A stretch of DNA of 64,000 bases from Nocardia elegans NBRC 108235 (GCF_001612845.1 NZ_BDBF01000039.1:1-64000); one strand, 5' to 3'. Shown: positions 42,885 to 52,303, counted from the stretch's first letter. The notes: a model not told the origin generated them from the sequence alone. Program-made: numbers and translations.

Positions 42885-44711
42885 GTGTCGCACTACAAGG
42901 CGAACCTTCGGGATATCGAGTTCAACTTGTTCGAGGTGTTGGGAATCGGTGCGCTGCTGGAGGCCGGCGCGTACGGCGATCTGGATACCGAAACCGCACG
43001 CGGAATGCTCACCGAGGTGCAGCGGTTGGCGGAGGGGCCGGTAGCCGAGTCGTTCGTCGACGCCGATCGCAATCCGATCTCGTTCGACGCGGCCAAGCAC
43101 GAGGTCATCGTGCCGGACCCGCTGCGCAAGACGGTCGCGGCGGTCAACGAGGCCGGCTGGTCCGGACTGGGTATGCCCGAGGACATGGGCGGTGTCGACG
43201 CCCCGTCGCCGCTGATCTGGGCCATTCAGGAAATGCTCGTGGCGGCGAACAATTCGGCGAGCTTCTTCAATATGGGCCCGCTCATGCACCAGGTGCTGTA
43301 CCGCGAGGGCACCGAGGAACAGCGGCGGTGGGCCGAGCACGCCTGGGAAAACCGCTGGGGCGGAACGATGGTCCTCACCGAACCCGACGCCGGATCGGAT
43401 GTCGGTATGGGCCGCACCAAGGCCGTTCAGCAGCCCGACGGGACCTGGCACATCGAAGGGGTGAAGCGCTTCATCTCCGGTGGTGACGTCGGCGATACCG
43501 CCGACAACATCTTCCACCTCACCCTGGCGCGGCCCGAGGGCGCGGGCCCGGGTACCAAGGGCCTGTCGCTGTTCGTGGTGCCGAAGTACCTGTTCGATTC
43601 GCAGACAATGGAATTGGGCGAGCGCAACGGCGTGCTGGTGACCAACCTCGAACACAAGATGGGCATCAAGTCCTCGCCGACCTGTGAGCTGACCTACGGT
43701 GGCGACAAGCCCGCGATCGGTTACCTGGTCGGCGACGTGCACAACGGCATCGCCCAGATGTTCAAGGTCATCGAGAACGCTCGCATGATGGTCGGCGTGC
43801 TGTCGGCGGGAACCCTGTCCACCGGATACCTGAACGCGCTGGAGTACGCGAAGTCTCGCGTACAGGGCGCCGATCTGACCCAGATGGCCGACAAGACCGC
43901 TCCGCGCGTCACCATCACCCACCACCCGGACGTCCGGCGCAGCCTGGCGCTGCAGAAGTCCTATGCCGAGGGTCTGCGGGCGCTGTATCTGTATTGCGCG
44001 TCGTATCAGAACGACGATGTGGCACAGGCGAATTTCGGCGCCGACCCCGATACCGCGGCGCGGGTCAACGACCTGCTGCTGCCGATCGTCAAGGGCGTCG
44101 CCTCGGAACGGGCGTACGAAACCCTCACCGAGTCGCTGCAGACCTTCGGTGGATCGGGATATCTGCAGGACTACCCGATCGAGCAGTACATCCGCGACGT
44201 CAAGATCGACTCGCTGTACCAGGGTACGACCGCGATCCAGGCGCAGGACTTCTTCTTCCGCAAGATCGTTCGCGACAAGGGCGTGGCGCTCGCCCATGTC
44301 GCCGGACTGGTGCAGCAGTTCGTCGAGAGCGAGCCCGACTCCCTGAAGGCGGAGAAGACGCTGCTGGGCGCCGCGCTCGCGGATGTGCAGGCGATGGCGA
44401 CCGCGCTCACCGGCTATCTGGTGGCCGCGGCGCAGACGTCGGAGGAGATCTACAAGGTCGGACTCGGTTCCGTGCGCTTCCTGCACGCCGTGGGCGATCT
44501 CGTCATCGGCTGGCGGCTGCTGGCGCAGGCGCAGGTCGCGCAGGCCGCGCTGGCCGGACAGCCGGCGGAGAAGGATCGGCTGTTCTACGCCGGAAAGGTC
44601 GGCGTCGCATCGTGGTTCGCCAAGAACCAGCTGCCGCTGCTGAGTGGTGTGCGGGCCGTGGTGGAAAACCTCGACACCGACATCATGCAGCTGGAGGAGG
44701 GCGCCTTCTAG
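42885..44711 (+). CDS. fadE5: Large acyl-CoA dehydrogenase (FadE5-like)
   Basis: The 608-residue acyl-CoA dehydrogenase belongs to the long (about 600-residue) class. It begins with an acyl-CoA dehydrogenase N-domain extension (HYKANLRDIEFNLFEVLG), then FAD-binding VLTEPDAGSDVGM near residue 167, GVKRFISGGD near 189, a helical domain, QTFGGSGYLQDYPIEQYIRD near 420, and a C-terminal extra domain. It resembles mycobacterial FadE5, which oxidises a broad range of saturated acyl-CoAs. The GTG at 42885 is preceded by GAGGAGG, and the conserved start fits it. A strong terminator follows. Confidence 0.93.
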   Translation: MSHYKANLRDIEFNLFEVLGIGALLEAGAYGDLDTETARGMLTEVQRLAEGPVAESFVDADRNPISFDAAKHEVIVPDPLRKTVAAVNEAGWSGLGMPEDMGGVDAPSPLIWAIQEMLVAANNSASFFNMGPLMHQVLYREGTEEQRRWAEHAWENRWGGTMVLTEPDAGSDVGMGRTKAVQQPDGTWHIEGVKRFISGGDVGDTADNIFHLTLARPEGAGPGTKGLSLFVVPKYLFDSQTMELGERNGVLVTNLEHKMGIKSSPTCELTYGGDKPAIGYLVGDVHNGIAQMFKVIENARMMVGVLSAGTLSTGYLNALEYAKSRVQGADLTQMADKTAPRVTITHHPDVRRSLALQKSYAEGLRALYLYCASYQNDDVAQANFGADPDTAARVNDLLLPIVKGVASERAYETLTESLQTFGGSGYLQDYPIEQYIRDVKIDSLYQGTTAIQAQDFFFRKIVRDKGVALAHVAGLVQQFVESEPDSLKAEKTLLGAALADVQAMATALTGYLVAAAQTSEEIYKVGLGSVRFLHAVGDLVIGWRLLAQAQVAQAALAGQPAEKDRLFYAGKVGVASWFAKNQLPLLSGVRAVVENLDTDIMQLEEGAF

Positions 44712-44732
44712 GCTCGAAGCCCACACCGCGCA

Positions 44733-44764
44733 CACGGCCGGCCGGGAAATCCCGGCCGGCCGTG
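44733..44764 (+). terminator. Terminator hairpin after fadE5
   Basis: A near-perfect 14-bp G+C-rich stem (44733-44746 pairing with 44751-44764) around a 4-nt AAAT-type loop lies 22 nt after the stop codon. Confidence 0.75.
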
Positions 44765-44822
44765 GCGTATTCGTGTCCGACTCGCCCGCGTGCGGTACCC
44801 GAATGCGGGTACAACTGTCGGC

Positions 44823-45461
44823 ATGGTGTTCCCGATGGCCTTCGGCTGGATCCAGGCATTGCTGGCGGTGCTCTTCGTCGTCGCGATCGCGATGCTGGTC
44901 ACGGCCGTGCTGCGCGCCCGGAAAGCGGGCTGGCGCGGCCATATCGGGCGCGGCGCGAGCGGGCTGGTGGTGCTGCTGGTGGCGGTCGTCCTGCTGTGGG
45001 CGGTGACCCTGCTGCAGACCTACCTCGGGCTGACCGGCGAGGTGAAGGCCGCGCACGTCGTCGCGAAAAGCGTTGCGGGCAAAGACCATACCCTCGATAT
45101 CGAGCTCACCCTCTACGGCGACGGCCATCACGACGAGACGCATCAGACCTATCGGATCGAGGGCGATCTGTGGGTGCTACAGGCCGATATCGTGGAATTG
45201 GAGCCGTGGGTCAACGCGCTCGGATTCCATTCCGGCTACAAGGTGACCCGGCTCTACGGCCAGCGGCTCGACGGTGCCGCGGTGAGTCAGCACCAGACCA
45301 TGCTGGGCGGCGGCGACGGCGACTTCTTCACTGATATGCGCGATCACAGCTGGTACACCGAACCGTTCATCCGCTCGGCCTACGGCAATGCGGTGATCGC
45401 GATGCCCGGCAGCTACGACGTCTACATCTCCCACGACGCCATCAAGACCCGGCAGAGCTGA
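44823..45461 (+). CDS. Membrane protein of unknown function (212 residues)
   Basis: Two transmembrane helices (residues about 8-30 and 44-66) are followed by a soluble domain of about 145 residues rich in beta-strand-like segments (TLDIELTLYGDGHHDETHQTYRIEGDLW). I recall similar proteins annotated only as multidrug or cation efflux regulators in error. No catalytic motif is visible. ATG at 44823. Its 3' end overlaps the convergent xthA gene by 20 bp. Confidence 0.75.
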   Translation: MVFPMAFGWIQALLAVLFVVAIAMLVTAVLRARKAGWRGHIGRGASGLVVLLVAVVLLWAVTLLQTYLGLTGEVKAAHVVAKSVAGKDHTLDIELTLYGDGHHDETHQTYRIEGDLWVLQADIVELEPWVNALGFHSGYKVTRLYGQRLDGAAVSQHQTMLGGGDGDFFTDMRDHSWYTEPFIRSAYGNAVIAMPGSYDVYISHDAIKTRQS

Positions 45462-46308
45462 CCTCCGGTCCCGGCTGCTCCGAAAGCGCCGGAGAGTTCG
45501 AGAATTCGACCACCACGGGCGCATGATCGCTGGCGCCCTTACCTTTTCGTTCCTCGCGATCGACCCCGGCATCGACGGCGCGGGCGCTCAGCGCGGGTGA
45601 GGCGAGGACGAAATCGATGCGCATACCCTCCTTGCGCGGAAAGCGCAGCTGGGTGTAGTCCCAGTAGGTGTAGACACCCGGACCCGGGGCGAACGGGCGC
45701 ATCACATCGGTGAATCCCGCCGCCACGACGGCGTCGAACGCGGCCCGCTCCGGGGCCGAGGTGTGCGTCTTGTGCGCGAAGAATTCCGGCGACCACACGT
45801 CGTCGTCGGTGGGTGCGATATTCCAGTCGCCGCACAGCGCGATCTGCGCCGACGGGTCGGCCCCCAACCAGGCCATACCGGAATCACGCAGGGCCGCAAG
45901 CCATTCCAGCTTGTAGGTGTAGTGCGGATCGGTCAGTGTGCGCCCGTTGGGTACGTACAGACTCCACACCCGGACGCCACCGCAGGTGGCGCCGATCGCC
46001 CGTGCCTCCACCACCGGCGCGCTGATCAGCGAGGCCCCGGCGTCCTTGTCGAATCCGGGCTGGCCCGGGAAGGTGACCTCGACCTCGTCGATGCCCACCC
46101 GGGAGGCGATCGCCACCCCGTTCCACTGACTGAAGCCGGTGTGCACGACCTCGTAGCCGGCCTCTTCGAACCGCTCGGCCGGGAACTGGTCGTCGCGGCA
46201 TTTGGTTTCCTGGATGGCCAGCACATCGATATCGGCGCGGTCCAGCCACGACACGACCCGATCCACTCGGGATCGAATCGAATTCACATTCCAGGTGGCC
46301 AACCGCAT
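45442..46308 (-). CDS. xthA: Exodeoxyribonuclease III
   Basis: AP endonuclease/3'-5' exonuclease of base-excision repair, 288 residues of the EEP fold. Motifs: LATWNVNSIRSR at the start, IQETKC (catalytic Glu near 34), WSLYVPNGR near 115, LCGDWNIAPTDDDVW near 157, RIDFVLAS near 232 and the catalytic GASDHAPVVVEF near 259. Gene order xthA-GNAT-def matches M. tuberculosis Rv0427c-Rv0429c as I recall it. Its last 20 bp overlap the convergent membrane protein gene. Confidence 0.94.
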   Translation of the reverse strand: MRLATWNVNSIRSRVDRVVSWLDRADIDVLAIQETKCRDDQFPAERFEEAGYEVVHTGFSQWNGVAIASRVGIDEVEVTFPGQPGFDKDAGASLISAPVVEARAIGATCGGVRVWSLYVPNGRTLTDPHYTYKLEWLAALRDSGMAWLGADPSAQIALCGDWNIAPTDDDVWSPEFFAHKTHTSAPERAAFDAVVAAGFTDVMRPFAPGPGVYTYWDYTQLRFPRKEGMRIDFVLASPALSARAVDAGVDREERKGKGASDHAPVVVEFSNSPALSEQPGPEVSSAGS

Positions 46309-46330
46309 GAAACGAGGTTAGTCGGCGGGT

Positions 46331-47320
46331 TCACTCGCGGCGGTGGCGGCCCGCGTCGGGGTCCGGGGCGGCGTAGCGGTAGTTGTGGTGGTCCACGAAG
46401 CCCATTTCCCGGTACATCGCGAGGGCGGCGTCGTTGTTCGCCTCCACCTGGACGTAGGCGTGCGTGGCGCCGCGCTTGTAGCCCCAGTTGATCAGCTCGG
46501 CGCACACGAGGGTGCCCAGGCCGTGGCGGCGGTGGGGTGCGGCGACCGCGAGACAACTCAGGCCGATCCAGTGGCGGCCGTCGGGGGCGGTGGTCAGGGC
46601 GCCGCGGCCGATCGCCAGCGGAGTCGGCAGGCCCAGCGCGGCGAAACCGAGTTCACCGTCGCGGACCGCGGTGAGCACGTCGGTATCGGGCAGCGGCGCG
46701 GCCACGTCGACGGTGTCCTCCCCGCGGTGCCGGTGCAGTTCCAGCCAGGCCGGGTGCGGCCGCTCGTCGATGCGGACCATCGACGGACCCTGCGGCAGTA
46801 CGAAAGTGGCGATATCGATGCCGAGCATCCTCGTCTCGCCCCAGGTGCGCCAGCCCGGCGGCACCGGCGCCAGGCGGTCGGGGAGCCGAAGCTGCAGCGG
46901 CAGACCGTGTTCGGTGTACCACTCGCCGATGCGTTGCAACGTGCGCATGTCGAGGGCGGCGTTGCGACCGGATTCGCCCAGTGGCACAGCGGAATTCGCG
47001 CGATGGCTGTATCCGTTGCCGGCACTGCACAACCAGCCGTCGAACCAGGCCCGCTCGAGGCCGGGCCAGCCGTCGATCGCCGCCGCTTCCAGCGCGCGGA
47101 TCTCACCGATCCGGATCGGGCGCGGCCCCAGTGCTTTCATCGCCACCACCCGATCGGGTGCGATGGTCACCGTGGTGCCGTCGGCGGTGCGGAGCTGCAC
47201 CGGATCCGGTGAGACGAGTTCGCCGATCACGTCCGTGAACTGCTGCGGATAACCCTCGGGCAGGCGGTACCGCACCACCACGCGGCGCCCGAGCGGGATA
47301 TCGGGACGGTCAGTCGTCAT
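46331..47320 (-). CDS. GNAT-family N-acetyltransferase with N-terminal SH3-like domain
   Basis: The 329-residue protein has an N-terminal beta-rich region (LGRRVVVRYRLP, residues 10-70) and a C-terminal GNAT domain with the acetyl-CoA loop VAAPHRRHGLGTLVCAEL near residue 265 and VQVEANNDAALAMYREMGF near 294. The acceptor is unknown. It follows def with an 11-nt overlap, so the two are co-translated. Both sit in the conserved def-GNAT-xthA block. Confidence 0.9.
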   Translation of the reverse strand: MTTDRPDIPLGRRVVVRYRLPEGYPQQFTDVIGELVSPDPVQLRTADGTTVTIAPDRVVAMKALGPRPIRIGEIRALEAAAIDGWPGLERAWFDGWLCSAGNGYSHRANSAVPLGESGRNAALDMRTLQRIGEWYTEHGLPLQLRLPDRLAPVPPGWRTWGETRMLGIDIATFVLPQGPSMVRIDERPHPAWLELHRHRGEDTVDVAAPLPDTDVLTAVRDGELGFAALGLPTPLAIGRGALTTAPDGRHWIGLSCLAVAAPHRRHGLGTLVCAELINWGYKRGATHAYVQVEANNDAALAMYREMGFVDHHNYRYAAPDPDAGRHRRE

Positions 47321-47900
47321 GCCCGAACGGATCCGGCACCTCGCCCGGCACCCAGCTCAGACCCGGTGTGCCCCAGCCGTTGCGCTTGATCGCCTTCTTC
47401 GCGGCGCGGGCGTTGCGGCCGATCAGCACATCCACATAGAGGAAGCCGTCGAGGTGGCCGACCTCGTGCTGGAGCATGCGGGCGAAGAAACCCTTGCCCT
47501 CGATGGTGACCGGCTCGCCGTGTTCGTCGGTGCCGGTGACCCGCGCCCAGTCCGCGCGGCCGGTGGGGAACTGCTCACCCGGAACGGAGAGGCAGCCCTC
47601 CTCGTCGTCGTCGGGATCGGGCATGGTTTCGGGGATCTCGGAGGTTTCCAGCACCGGGTTGATCACCGCGCCGCGCCGCCGCTGCACCGAACCGTCGGGC
47701 TGCACGTCGGGGCAGTCGTAGACGAACAGGCGCAGCGATTCACCGACCTGATTGGCGGCCAGCCCGACTCCGTTGGCGGCATCGAGGGTTTCGTACATGT
47801 CCGCGATCAGGCCGGCGAGCTCGTCCGGCGACTGCGACACCTGCCGGGTCGGGTTGTGCAGCACCGGATCGCCGACGATGCGGATCGGGAGAATCGCCAT
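47310..47900 (-). CDS. def: Peptide deformylase
   Basis: Metalloprotease that removes N-formyl groups from nascent proteins. The 196-residue protein shows motif I GVGLAANQVG near residue 44, motif II EEGCLSVPG (Cys ligand) near 101 and motif III QHEVGHLDG (two His ligands and catalytic Glu) near 143, all intact. The C-terminus has an extended tail typical of actinobacterial PDF. It overlaps the downstream acetyltransferase. Confidence 0.96.
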   Translation of the reverse strand: MAILPIRIVGDPVLHNPTRQVSQSPDELAGLIADMYETLDAANGVGLAANQVGESLRLFVYDCPDVQPDGSVQRRRGAVINPVLETSEIPETMPDPDDDEEGCLSVPGEQFPTGRADWARVTGTDEHGEPVTIEGKGFFARMLQHEVGHLDGFLYVDVLIGRNARAAKKAIKRNGWGTPGLSWVPGEVPDPFGHDD

Positions 47901-48026
47901 GGTGGCACACTTTACGCGGCGCCGCGTGTACGGCCCGACACGCCGTACGACGCCTCGGTGAACGGGTGTGCCGCGTGGTTGAATGACGACGACTGTCGTC
48001 CGTTGTTGATTCGGCGAGGGAGCGAT

Positions 48027-48404
48027 ATGGACAGCGCAGCGGCCCGGAATCTATCCGCAAGCGAGGACAGCTCCGCGAGCGAAGAGATCGTGGCAGTGGT
48101 CGAAGGCGCCTCCGGCGCGGTGGTCGAGGGCGCCCCCGAGGGGGTTGCGGTCGACGGTCTCACCCGTCGCGAACTCGACATCCTCGATTTCGAGCGCAAG
48201 TGGTGGAAGTACGCCGGTGCCAAGGAAGAAGCCATCCGGGAGCTGTTCGCCATGTCCGCCACCCGCTACTACCAGGTCCTCAACGCCGTCGTCGACAAGC
48301 CCGAGGCGCTGGCCGCCGATCCGATGCTGGTGAAACGGCTGCGCCGGTTGCGGGCCAGCCGGCAGAAATCGCGGGCGGCGCGGCGGCTGGGCTTTCAGGT
48401 CTGA
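48027..48404 (+). CDS. DUF3263 protein (small helix-turn-helix-like)
   Basis: The 125-residue protein has an acidic, Ser/Ala/Glu-rich N-terminus (residues 1-45) and a conserved DUF3263 core, LTRRELDILDFERKWWKYAGAKEEAIRELF and MSATRYYQVLNAVVD, near residues 46-90, ending in a basic tail. The core looks like a sigma-like helix-turn-helix. ATG at 48027. It is divergent from def and is followed by the LytR_C gene, the same order I recall as Rv0430-Rv0431. Confidence 0.88.
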   Translation: MDSAAARNLSASEDSSASEEIVAVVEGASGAVVEGAPEGVAVDGLTRRELDILDFERKWWKYAGAKEEAIRELFAMSATRYYQVLNAVVDKPEALAADPMLVKRLRRLRASRQKSRAARRLGFQV

Positions 48405-48458
48405 TCGGCGGATGTCCGATGCGCGCGCCCGCTCATTCCTGCGACTAGGGTCGACACC

Positions 48459-49016
48459 GTGAGCAACCCGAATCCGCCCTCCGGTGGACCGCCGCTGCGA
48501 GCACTCGCGATGGTGCTGATCGCGCTGGCCATCGTCTTCGCGGGCCTCGGCGCGATGGCGCTGTCGAACTCGAGTTCCGACTCCGCTGCCGCGGAGACCT
48601 CGTCGGATACCGAAACGACGGCCGCCCCGGTCACCACCACCCGCGCCGCCACGACGGCGGCGGCCACGACCACCGCGGCGCCGACGACCACGCTCACCAC
48701 GACCACCGCGGCGGCGACCAGCACGACGGCCGGTGTGGACAAGACCGTCCCGGTCCGGGTGCTGAACAACAGCACCGTCGCCGGCCTGGCCTCCCGCACC
48801 GGGAGCCAGCTCACCGCGGCGGGCTTCGACGTCACCGAGACCGGTAACTATCCCGGCGGTGTGATCGCGAAAACAACTGTCTATTACGGAAATTCCCCGC
48901 ACGAACGGGAGACTGCCCAGGCGATCGCGAATGAACTGGGAGTATCGGCCGAACCGCGTTTCGCCGGAATCGCGGACTCGCCGCCGGGCATCATCGTCAT
49001 CGTCACCGGTAACTAG
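48459..49016 (+). CDS. LytR C-terminal-domain protein
   Basis: The 185-residue protein has one transmembrane helix (ALAMVLIALAIVFAGLGAMAL, residues about 11-31), a long Thr/Ala-rich linker (about 36-85) and a C-terminal LytR_C domain (VPVRVLNNSTVAGLASRTGSQL, about 91-112). It is probably anchored with the domain outside. It is the counterpart of M. tuberculosis Rv0431, which has been linked to vesicle release (VirR). Start GTG at 48459. Confidence 0.88.
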   Translation: MSNPNPPSGGPPLRALAMVLIALAIVFAGLGAMALSNSSSDSAAAETSSDTETTAAPVTTTRAATTAAATTTAAPTTTLTTTTAAATSTTAGVDKTVPVRVLNNSTVAGLASRTGSQLTAAGFDVTETGNYPGGVIAKTTVYYGNSPHERETAQAIANELGVSAEPRFAGIADSPPGIIVIVTGN

Positions 49017-49132
49017 AACCCAACCGAGCCCCACCAGTGCGGTGCATAACGGCTCTGGCATCATCTTGTCCGGTAAGGAATCTGTTCAACCAGCACTACT
49101 CGTAAACTCGGTACTCGTAAAGGAGTTCTCCG

Positions 49133-49822
49133 ATGGCCCCCTCCGCAACCCGTCGCCCCTCCTGGCGGACTGTGACCCCGATGCTGGCGATCGCGGCTTT
49201 CGGCCTGGTCGCGTGCAGCAACAGCCAGGAGTCGAGCGACGTCAAGGGGACCACCCCGCCGGTATGGACCGGTAGCGCCGGTCCGGCGGAGAACTCCGGC
49301 ACCGGCGCCGAGCAGAACCCGCCCTCCGGCGATTCGGTCTCGGTGCAGTTGAAGGACCCCTCCGGCGCGCAGGTCGGCACCGCCACCATCGCCAAGTCCG
49401 GCGACAAGCTGCAGATCACCGTCGACGCGCACGGCCTGCAGCCGGGCTTCCACGGCCTGCACATCCACCAGAACGGCAAGTGCGAGCCGAACTCCACCGC
49501 CCCGTCCGGCGGCGCGCCGGGCAACTTCCTGTCCGCCGGTGGCCACCTCCAGGTGGGCGAGTCGAACGCTCATCCCTCCAGCGGCGATCTGACCTCGCTC
49601 GAGGTCGGCAAGGACGGCACCGCGAAGCTGGTGACCACCACCGACTCCGTGACGCTGGACCAGGTCAAGGGCAAGGCGCTGATGATCCACGCCGGCGCCG
49701 ACAACTTCGGCAACATCCCGAACCGCTACCTGCAGGCCAACGGTGGCGCGCCCGGACCCGATGCCGAGACTCTGGCAACCGGCGACGCGGGCGGCCGGGT
49801 CGCCTGCGGCGTCATCGGGTAA
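49133..49822 (+). CDS. sodC: Superoxide dismutase [Cu-Zn], lipoprotein
   Basis: The 229-residue protein has a signal peptide with lipobox FGLVAC (Cys28), a low-complexity linker, and the Cu/Zn SOD domain from about 65: GLHIHQNGKCEP (copper His residues), GGHLQVG, and MIHAGADNFGN near residue 183. It disposes of superoxide outside the membrane. ATG at 49133 is preceded by AAAGGAG. It continues the conserved block (M. tuberculosis Rv0432). Confidence 0.94.
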   Translation: MAPSATRRPSWRTVTPMLAIAAFGLVACSNSQESSDVKGTTPPVWTGSAGPAENSGTGAEQNPPSGDSVSVQLKDPSGAQVGTATIAKSGDKLQITVDAHGLQPGFHGLHIHQNGKCEPNSTAPSGGAPGNFLSAGGHLQVGESNAHPSSGDLTSLEVGKDGTAKLVTTTDSVTLDQVKGKALMIHAGADNFGNIPNRYLQANGGAPGPDAETLATGDAGGRVACGVIG

Positions 49823-49835
49823 GAGCGGATTCGTC

Positions 49836-50981
49836 ATGGGTGGGGCTGGCTCTCGAACGGTTCCCTGGAACGGCTCGCCCCGCCCGACGCTGGGCGTCGA
49901 ATGGGAGATCGCGCTCGTCGACAAGCAGACGCGCAATCTCTCCAATACGGCCGCCGCGGTCTTCGATCAGATCGGTGATCTGCGGGCGCCCAACGGCCCG
50001 CCGCATGTCACCAAGGAGCTGCTGAAGAATACGGTCGAACTCGTCAGCGGTGTCCATGACACCGTCGGCGAGGTGGTCGACGAGATGCACGCCACGATGG
50101 ACACCGTGCGCGCGGCCGCCGACAGGGTCGGTGTGGACCTGTTCTGCGCGGGCACCCATCCGTTCGCCCAGTGGTCGACGCAACAGCTGACTCGCTCCGA
50201 GCATTACGACGAGCTGATCAGCCGCACCCAGTGGTGGGGCCGCCAGATGCTGATCTGGGGCGTGCACGTGCACGTGGGAGTCTCGCACCCGGAGAAGGTC
50301 TTTCCGATTCTCAACACGCTGCTGCTCTCGTATCCGCATCTGCTGGCGCTGTCGGCGTCCTCACCGATGTGGGCCGGCATCGATACCGGGTACGCGAGCA
50401 ATCGCGCGCTGATGTTCCAGCAGCTGCCGACCGCCGGCTTGCCGTTCCAGTTCGAGAACTGGTCGCAGTTCGAGTCTTTCGTGCACGACCAGATGAAAAC
50501 CGGTGTGTTCGAACAACTCGGCGGGATGCACTGGGATATCCGCCCCGCGCCGAAATGGGGGACCATCGAGGTCCGCGTCTGCGACGGCATCCCCAGTCGC
50601 TTCGAACTTTCCGCACTCGTCGCCCTGATCCACTGCCTGATCGTGGATCTGGATCGCAGGGTGGAGGCGGGGGAGACCATGCCCACCCTGCCGCCGTGGC
50701 ATGTGCAGGAGAACAAGTGGCGCGCAGCGCGTTACGGCCTGGACGCGATCATCATCACCGACTCCGACAGCAACGAGCGGCTGGTCACCGACGATCTGAT
50801 GGATCTGCTGGATCGGTTGCAGCCCACCGCGAAGCTGCTGCAGTGTGAGAACGAGCTCGCGCGGGTGCCCGATATCGTCGAACGCGGGGCGTCGTATCAG
50901 CGGCAGCGGCGAGTGGCGGCGGCCGCGCAGGGCGATCTGGTCGCGGTGGTGGACGCGCTGGTCAAGGAATTGAACAGCTGA
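49836..50981 (+). CDS. YbdK-type carboxylate-amine ligase (glutamate-cysteine ligase 2 family)
   Basis: The 381-residue GCS2-family enzyme has TLGVEWEIALVD near residue 17, ELVSGVH near 69, WGVHVHVGVSHPEKV near 146 and DIRPAPKWGTIEVRVCDG near 240. YbdK-type proteins have weak gamma-glutamylcysteine-forming activity in vitro; the natural role is unclear, and mycothiol organisms do not need glutathione. ATG at 49836 follows sodC by 13 nt (Rv0433 position). It ends one base before the stop of a converging TetR remnant. Confidence 0.9.
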   Translation: MGGAGSRTVPWNGSPRPTLGVEWEIALVDKQTRNLSNTAAAVFDQIGDLRAPNGPPHVTKELLKNTVELVSGVHDTVGEVVDEMHATMDTVRAAADRVGVDLFCAGTHPFAQWSTQQLTRSEHYDELISRTQWWGRQMLIWGVHVHVGVSHPEKVFPILNTLLLSYPHLLALSASSPMWAGIDTGYASNRALMFQQLPTAGLPFQFENWSQFESFVHDQMKTGVFEQLGGMHWDIRPAPKWGTIEVRVCDGIPSRFELSALVALIHCLIVDLDRRVEAGETMPTLPPWHVQENKWRAARYGLDAIIITDSDSNERLVTDDLMDLLDRLQPTAKLLQCENELARVPDIVERGASYQRQRRVAAAAQGDLVAVVDALVKELNS

Positions 50982-50982
50982 G

Positions 50983-51387
50983 TCAGCGGTCCTCCGGCGC
51001 GGCCGGGGTGATGGCGGTGCCGGCCAGCAGCAGGGCGGCGATCAATTCGGTGAGATGGGTACGGGTGGCGCGGAATTCGCCACGAATCCACGCCGCTACC
51101 AGCTCCAGCGTGCCGCTGACGACGGCGTAGGCGGTCATATCCAGGTCGAGCGGGGCGGCGGCCGGGTCGGGCGGGCGTAGTTCCCGCACCACCGCGGCCA
51201 TGGCGGCCGCGATGTCGCGCTGAGTGCTGAGCCGGCCGCTCTGCAATGCGGCATCGGAATGGGACGCCAGCACCAGCGCTTGGCGTCGCGGGTCCGCGGC
51301 GAGGAATCCGAGCGCGGCATCGGCGGCGGCACGGACCTGTTCGTGCAGATCCGGTCCCGCGGTGACCGATACAGCCTTGGCGCGCAA
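50983..51387 (-). pseudogene. TetR-family regulator remnant lacking its DNA-binding domain
   Basis: The 134 codons encode a C-terminal TetR_C-type helical domain (DLHEQVRAAADAALGFLAADPRRQALVLAS...), with no helix-turn-helix. An in-frame TAG lies three codons before the TTG at 51387, and none of the frames immediately upstream encodes the expected recognition helix. The 139-bp gap up to 51526 holds nothing recognisable. A small functional protein from TTG 51387 cannot be excluded. Confidence 0.65.
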
Positions 51388-51526
51388 CCGGCGCCGCTAC
51401 CGCAAGCTGGTCTCGAAATACAAAGGAATGGGCCTGAATTCGTTCGCTCCAGACCTGATATCCGCCCGACGCTGACCAATTCCTGCCCTCGAATCGCCTC
51501 CCCGACAGCACCTTTCGAGACAGCAG

Positions 51527-52303
51527 CTATTCGTGTCCGACCGGTAGGAAGCGGGCGACCTGCTCGTCGGCGAGAAAGTCGAGCAGCAACCGGTTCACCA
51601 GCTCGGGCTTTTCCAGAGGTAGAGCGTGCGAAGTCCCGGGAACGACGGCCAGTTGCGCATCGGCGACGGTGCGGGCGAGCAGTGCGCTGTGCTCGACTCG
51701 CACCCAATCGCCGTCACCCTGCAGGAAAAGTGTCGGTGCCGTGATGCGGGCGATGTCGCCGAGGGGAATCTCCGGCTCCTCGCGCCACATTCGCATGATC
51801 TTGTCGTAGACCACGGGGAAGTGGTCCGGGCCGTCCGGGGACAGCGGTGCGTGCAACCCTTCGAACATGGCACGGGTGCCGGCGTCCTCGGCAAGATCGT
51901 CCAATGCCGCCCGCGACGACGGCCACTCGCCGTCCAGTGACAAATACTGGCCGATCACCACCAATTTGCCGACCAGCTCCGGTCGCGCGATGGCAACCAG
52001 CGCCGCCACCGCGCCCCCGTCGCTCCACCCGATCAGATGGGCACCGCGCAGCGCCATGGCGTCCAGCCAGGCGGTCGTATCCTCGGCCATCGCCGCATAG
52101 GTGATCGGCCCGGGCACATCGGCGGTCCTGCCGTGTCCGCGCCGCTCCGGCACGTACACCCGATAGTGCCGAGCCAGCTCGCCCACCTGCTGTCCCCACG
52201 ATTCGGCCGTCCCGAGCCCACCGTGCAACAACACCACCGGCTCACCGTCCCCGTGCACCTCGTAGTAGGTCCGCAACCCGCCCGCGTCGATGTATTCACC
52301 CAT
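51527..52303 (-). CDS. Alpha/beta-fold hydrolase
   Basis: The 258-residue hydrolase has the oxyanion motif LLHGGLG near residue 25, nucleophile elbow GWSDGG (Ser near 93), a catalytic acid near QGDGDWVR (about 197) and His in GTSHALPL (about 226). Substrate unknown; the sequence resembles hydrolases of the esterase/peroxidase type. ATG at 52303. It has no obvious operon partner. Confidence 0.9.
   Translation of the reverse strand: MGEYIDAGGLRTYYEVHGDGEPVVLLHGGLGTAESWGQQVGELARHYRVYVPERRGHGRTADVPGPITYAAMAEDTTAWLDAMALRGAHLIGWSDGGAVAALVAIARPELVGKLVVIGQYLSLDGEWPSSRAALDDLAEDAGTRAMFEGLHAPLSPDGPDHFPVVYDKIMRMWREEPEIPLGDIARITAPTLFLQGDGDWVRVEHSALLARTVADAQLAVVPGTSHALPLEKPELVNRLLLDFLADEQVARFLPVGHE

Noticed and set aside
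51135..51707. Alternative minus-strand frame in the regulator remnant region
   Set aside because: Its translation is Arg/Ser/Pro-rich without any helix-turn-helix and overlaps the hydrolase gene; typical of a shadow frame.
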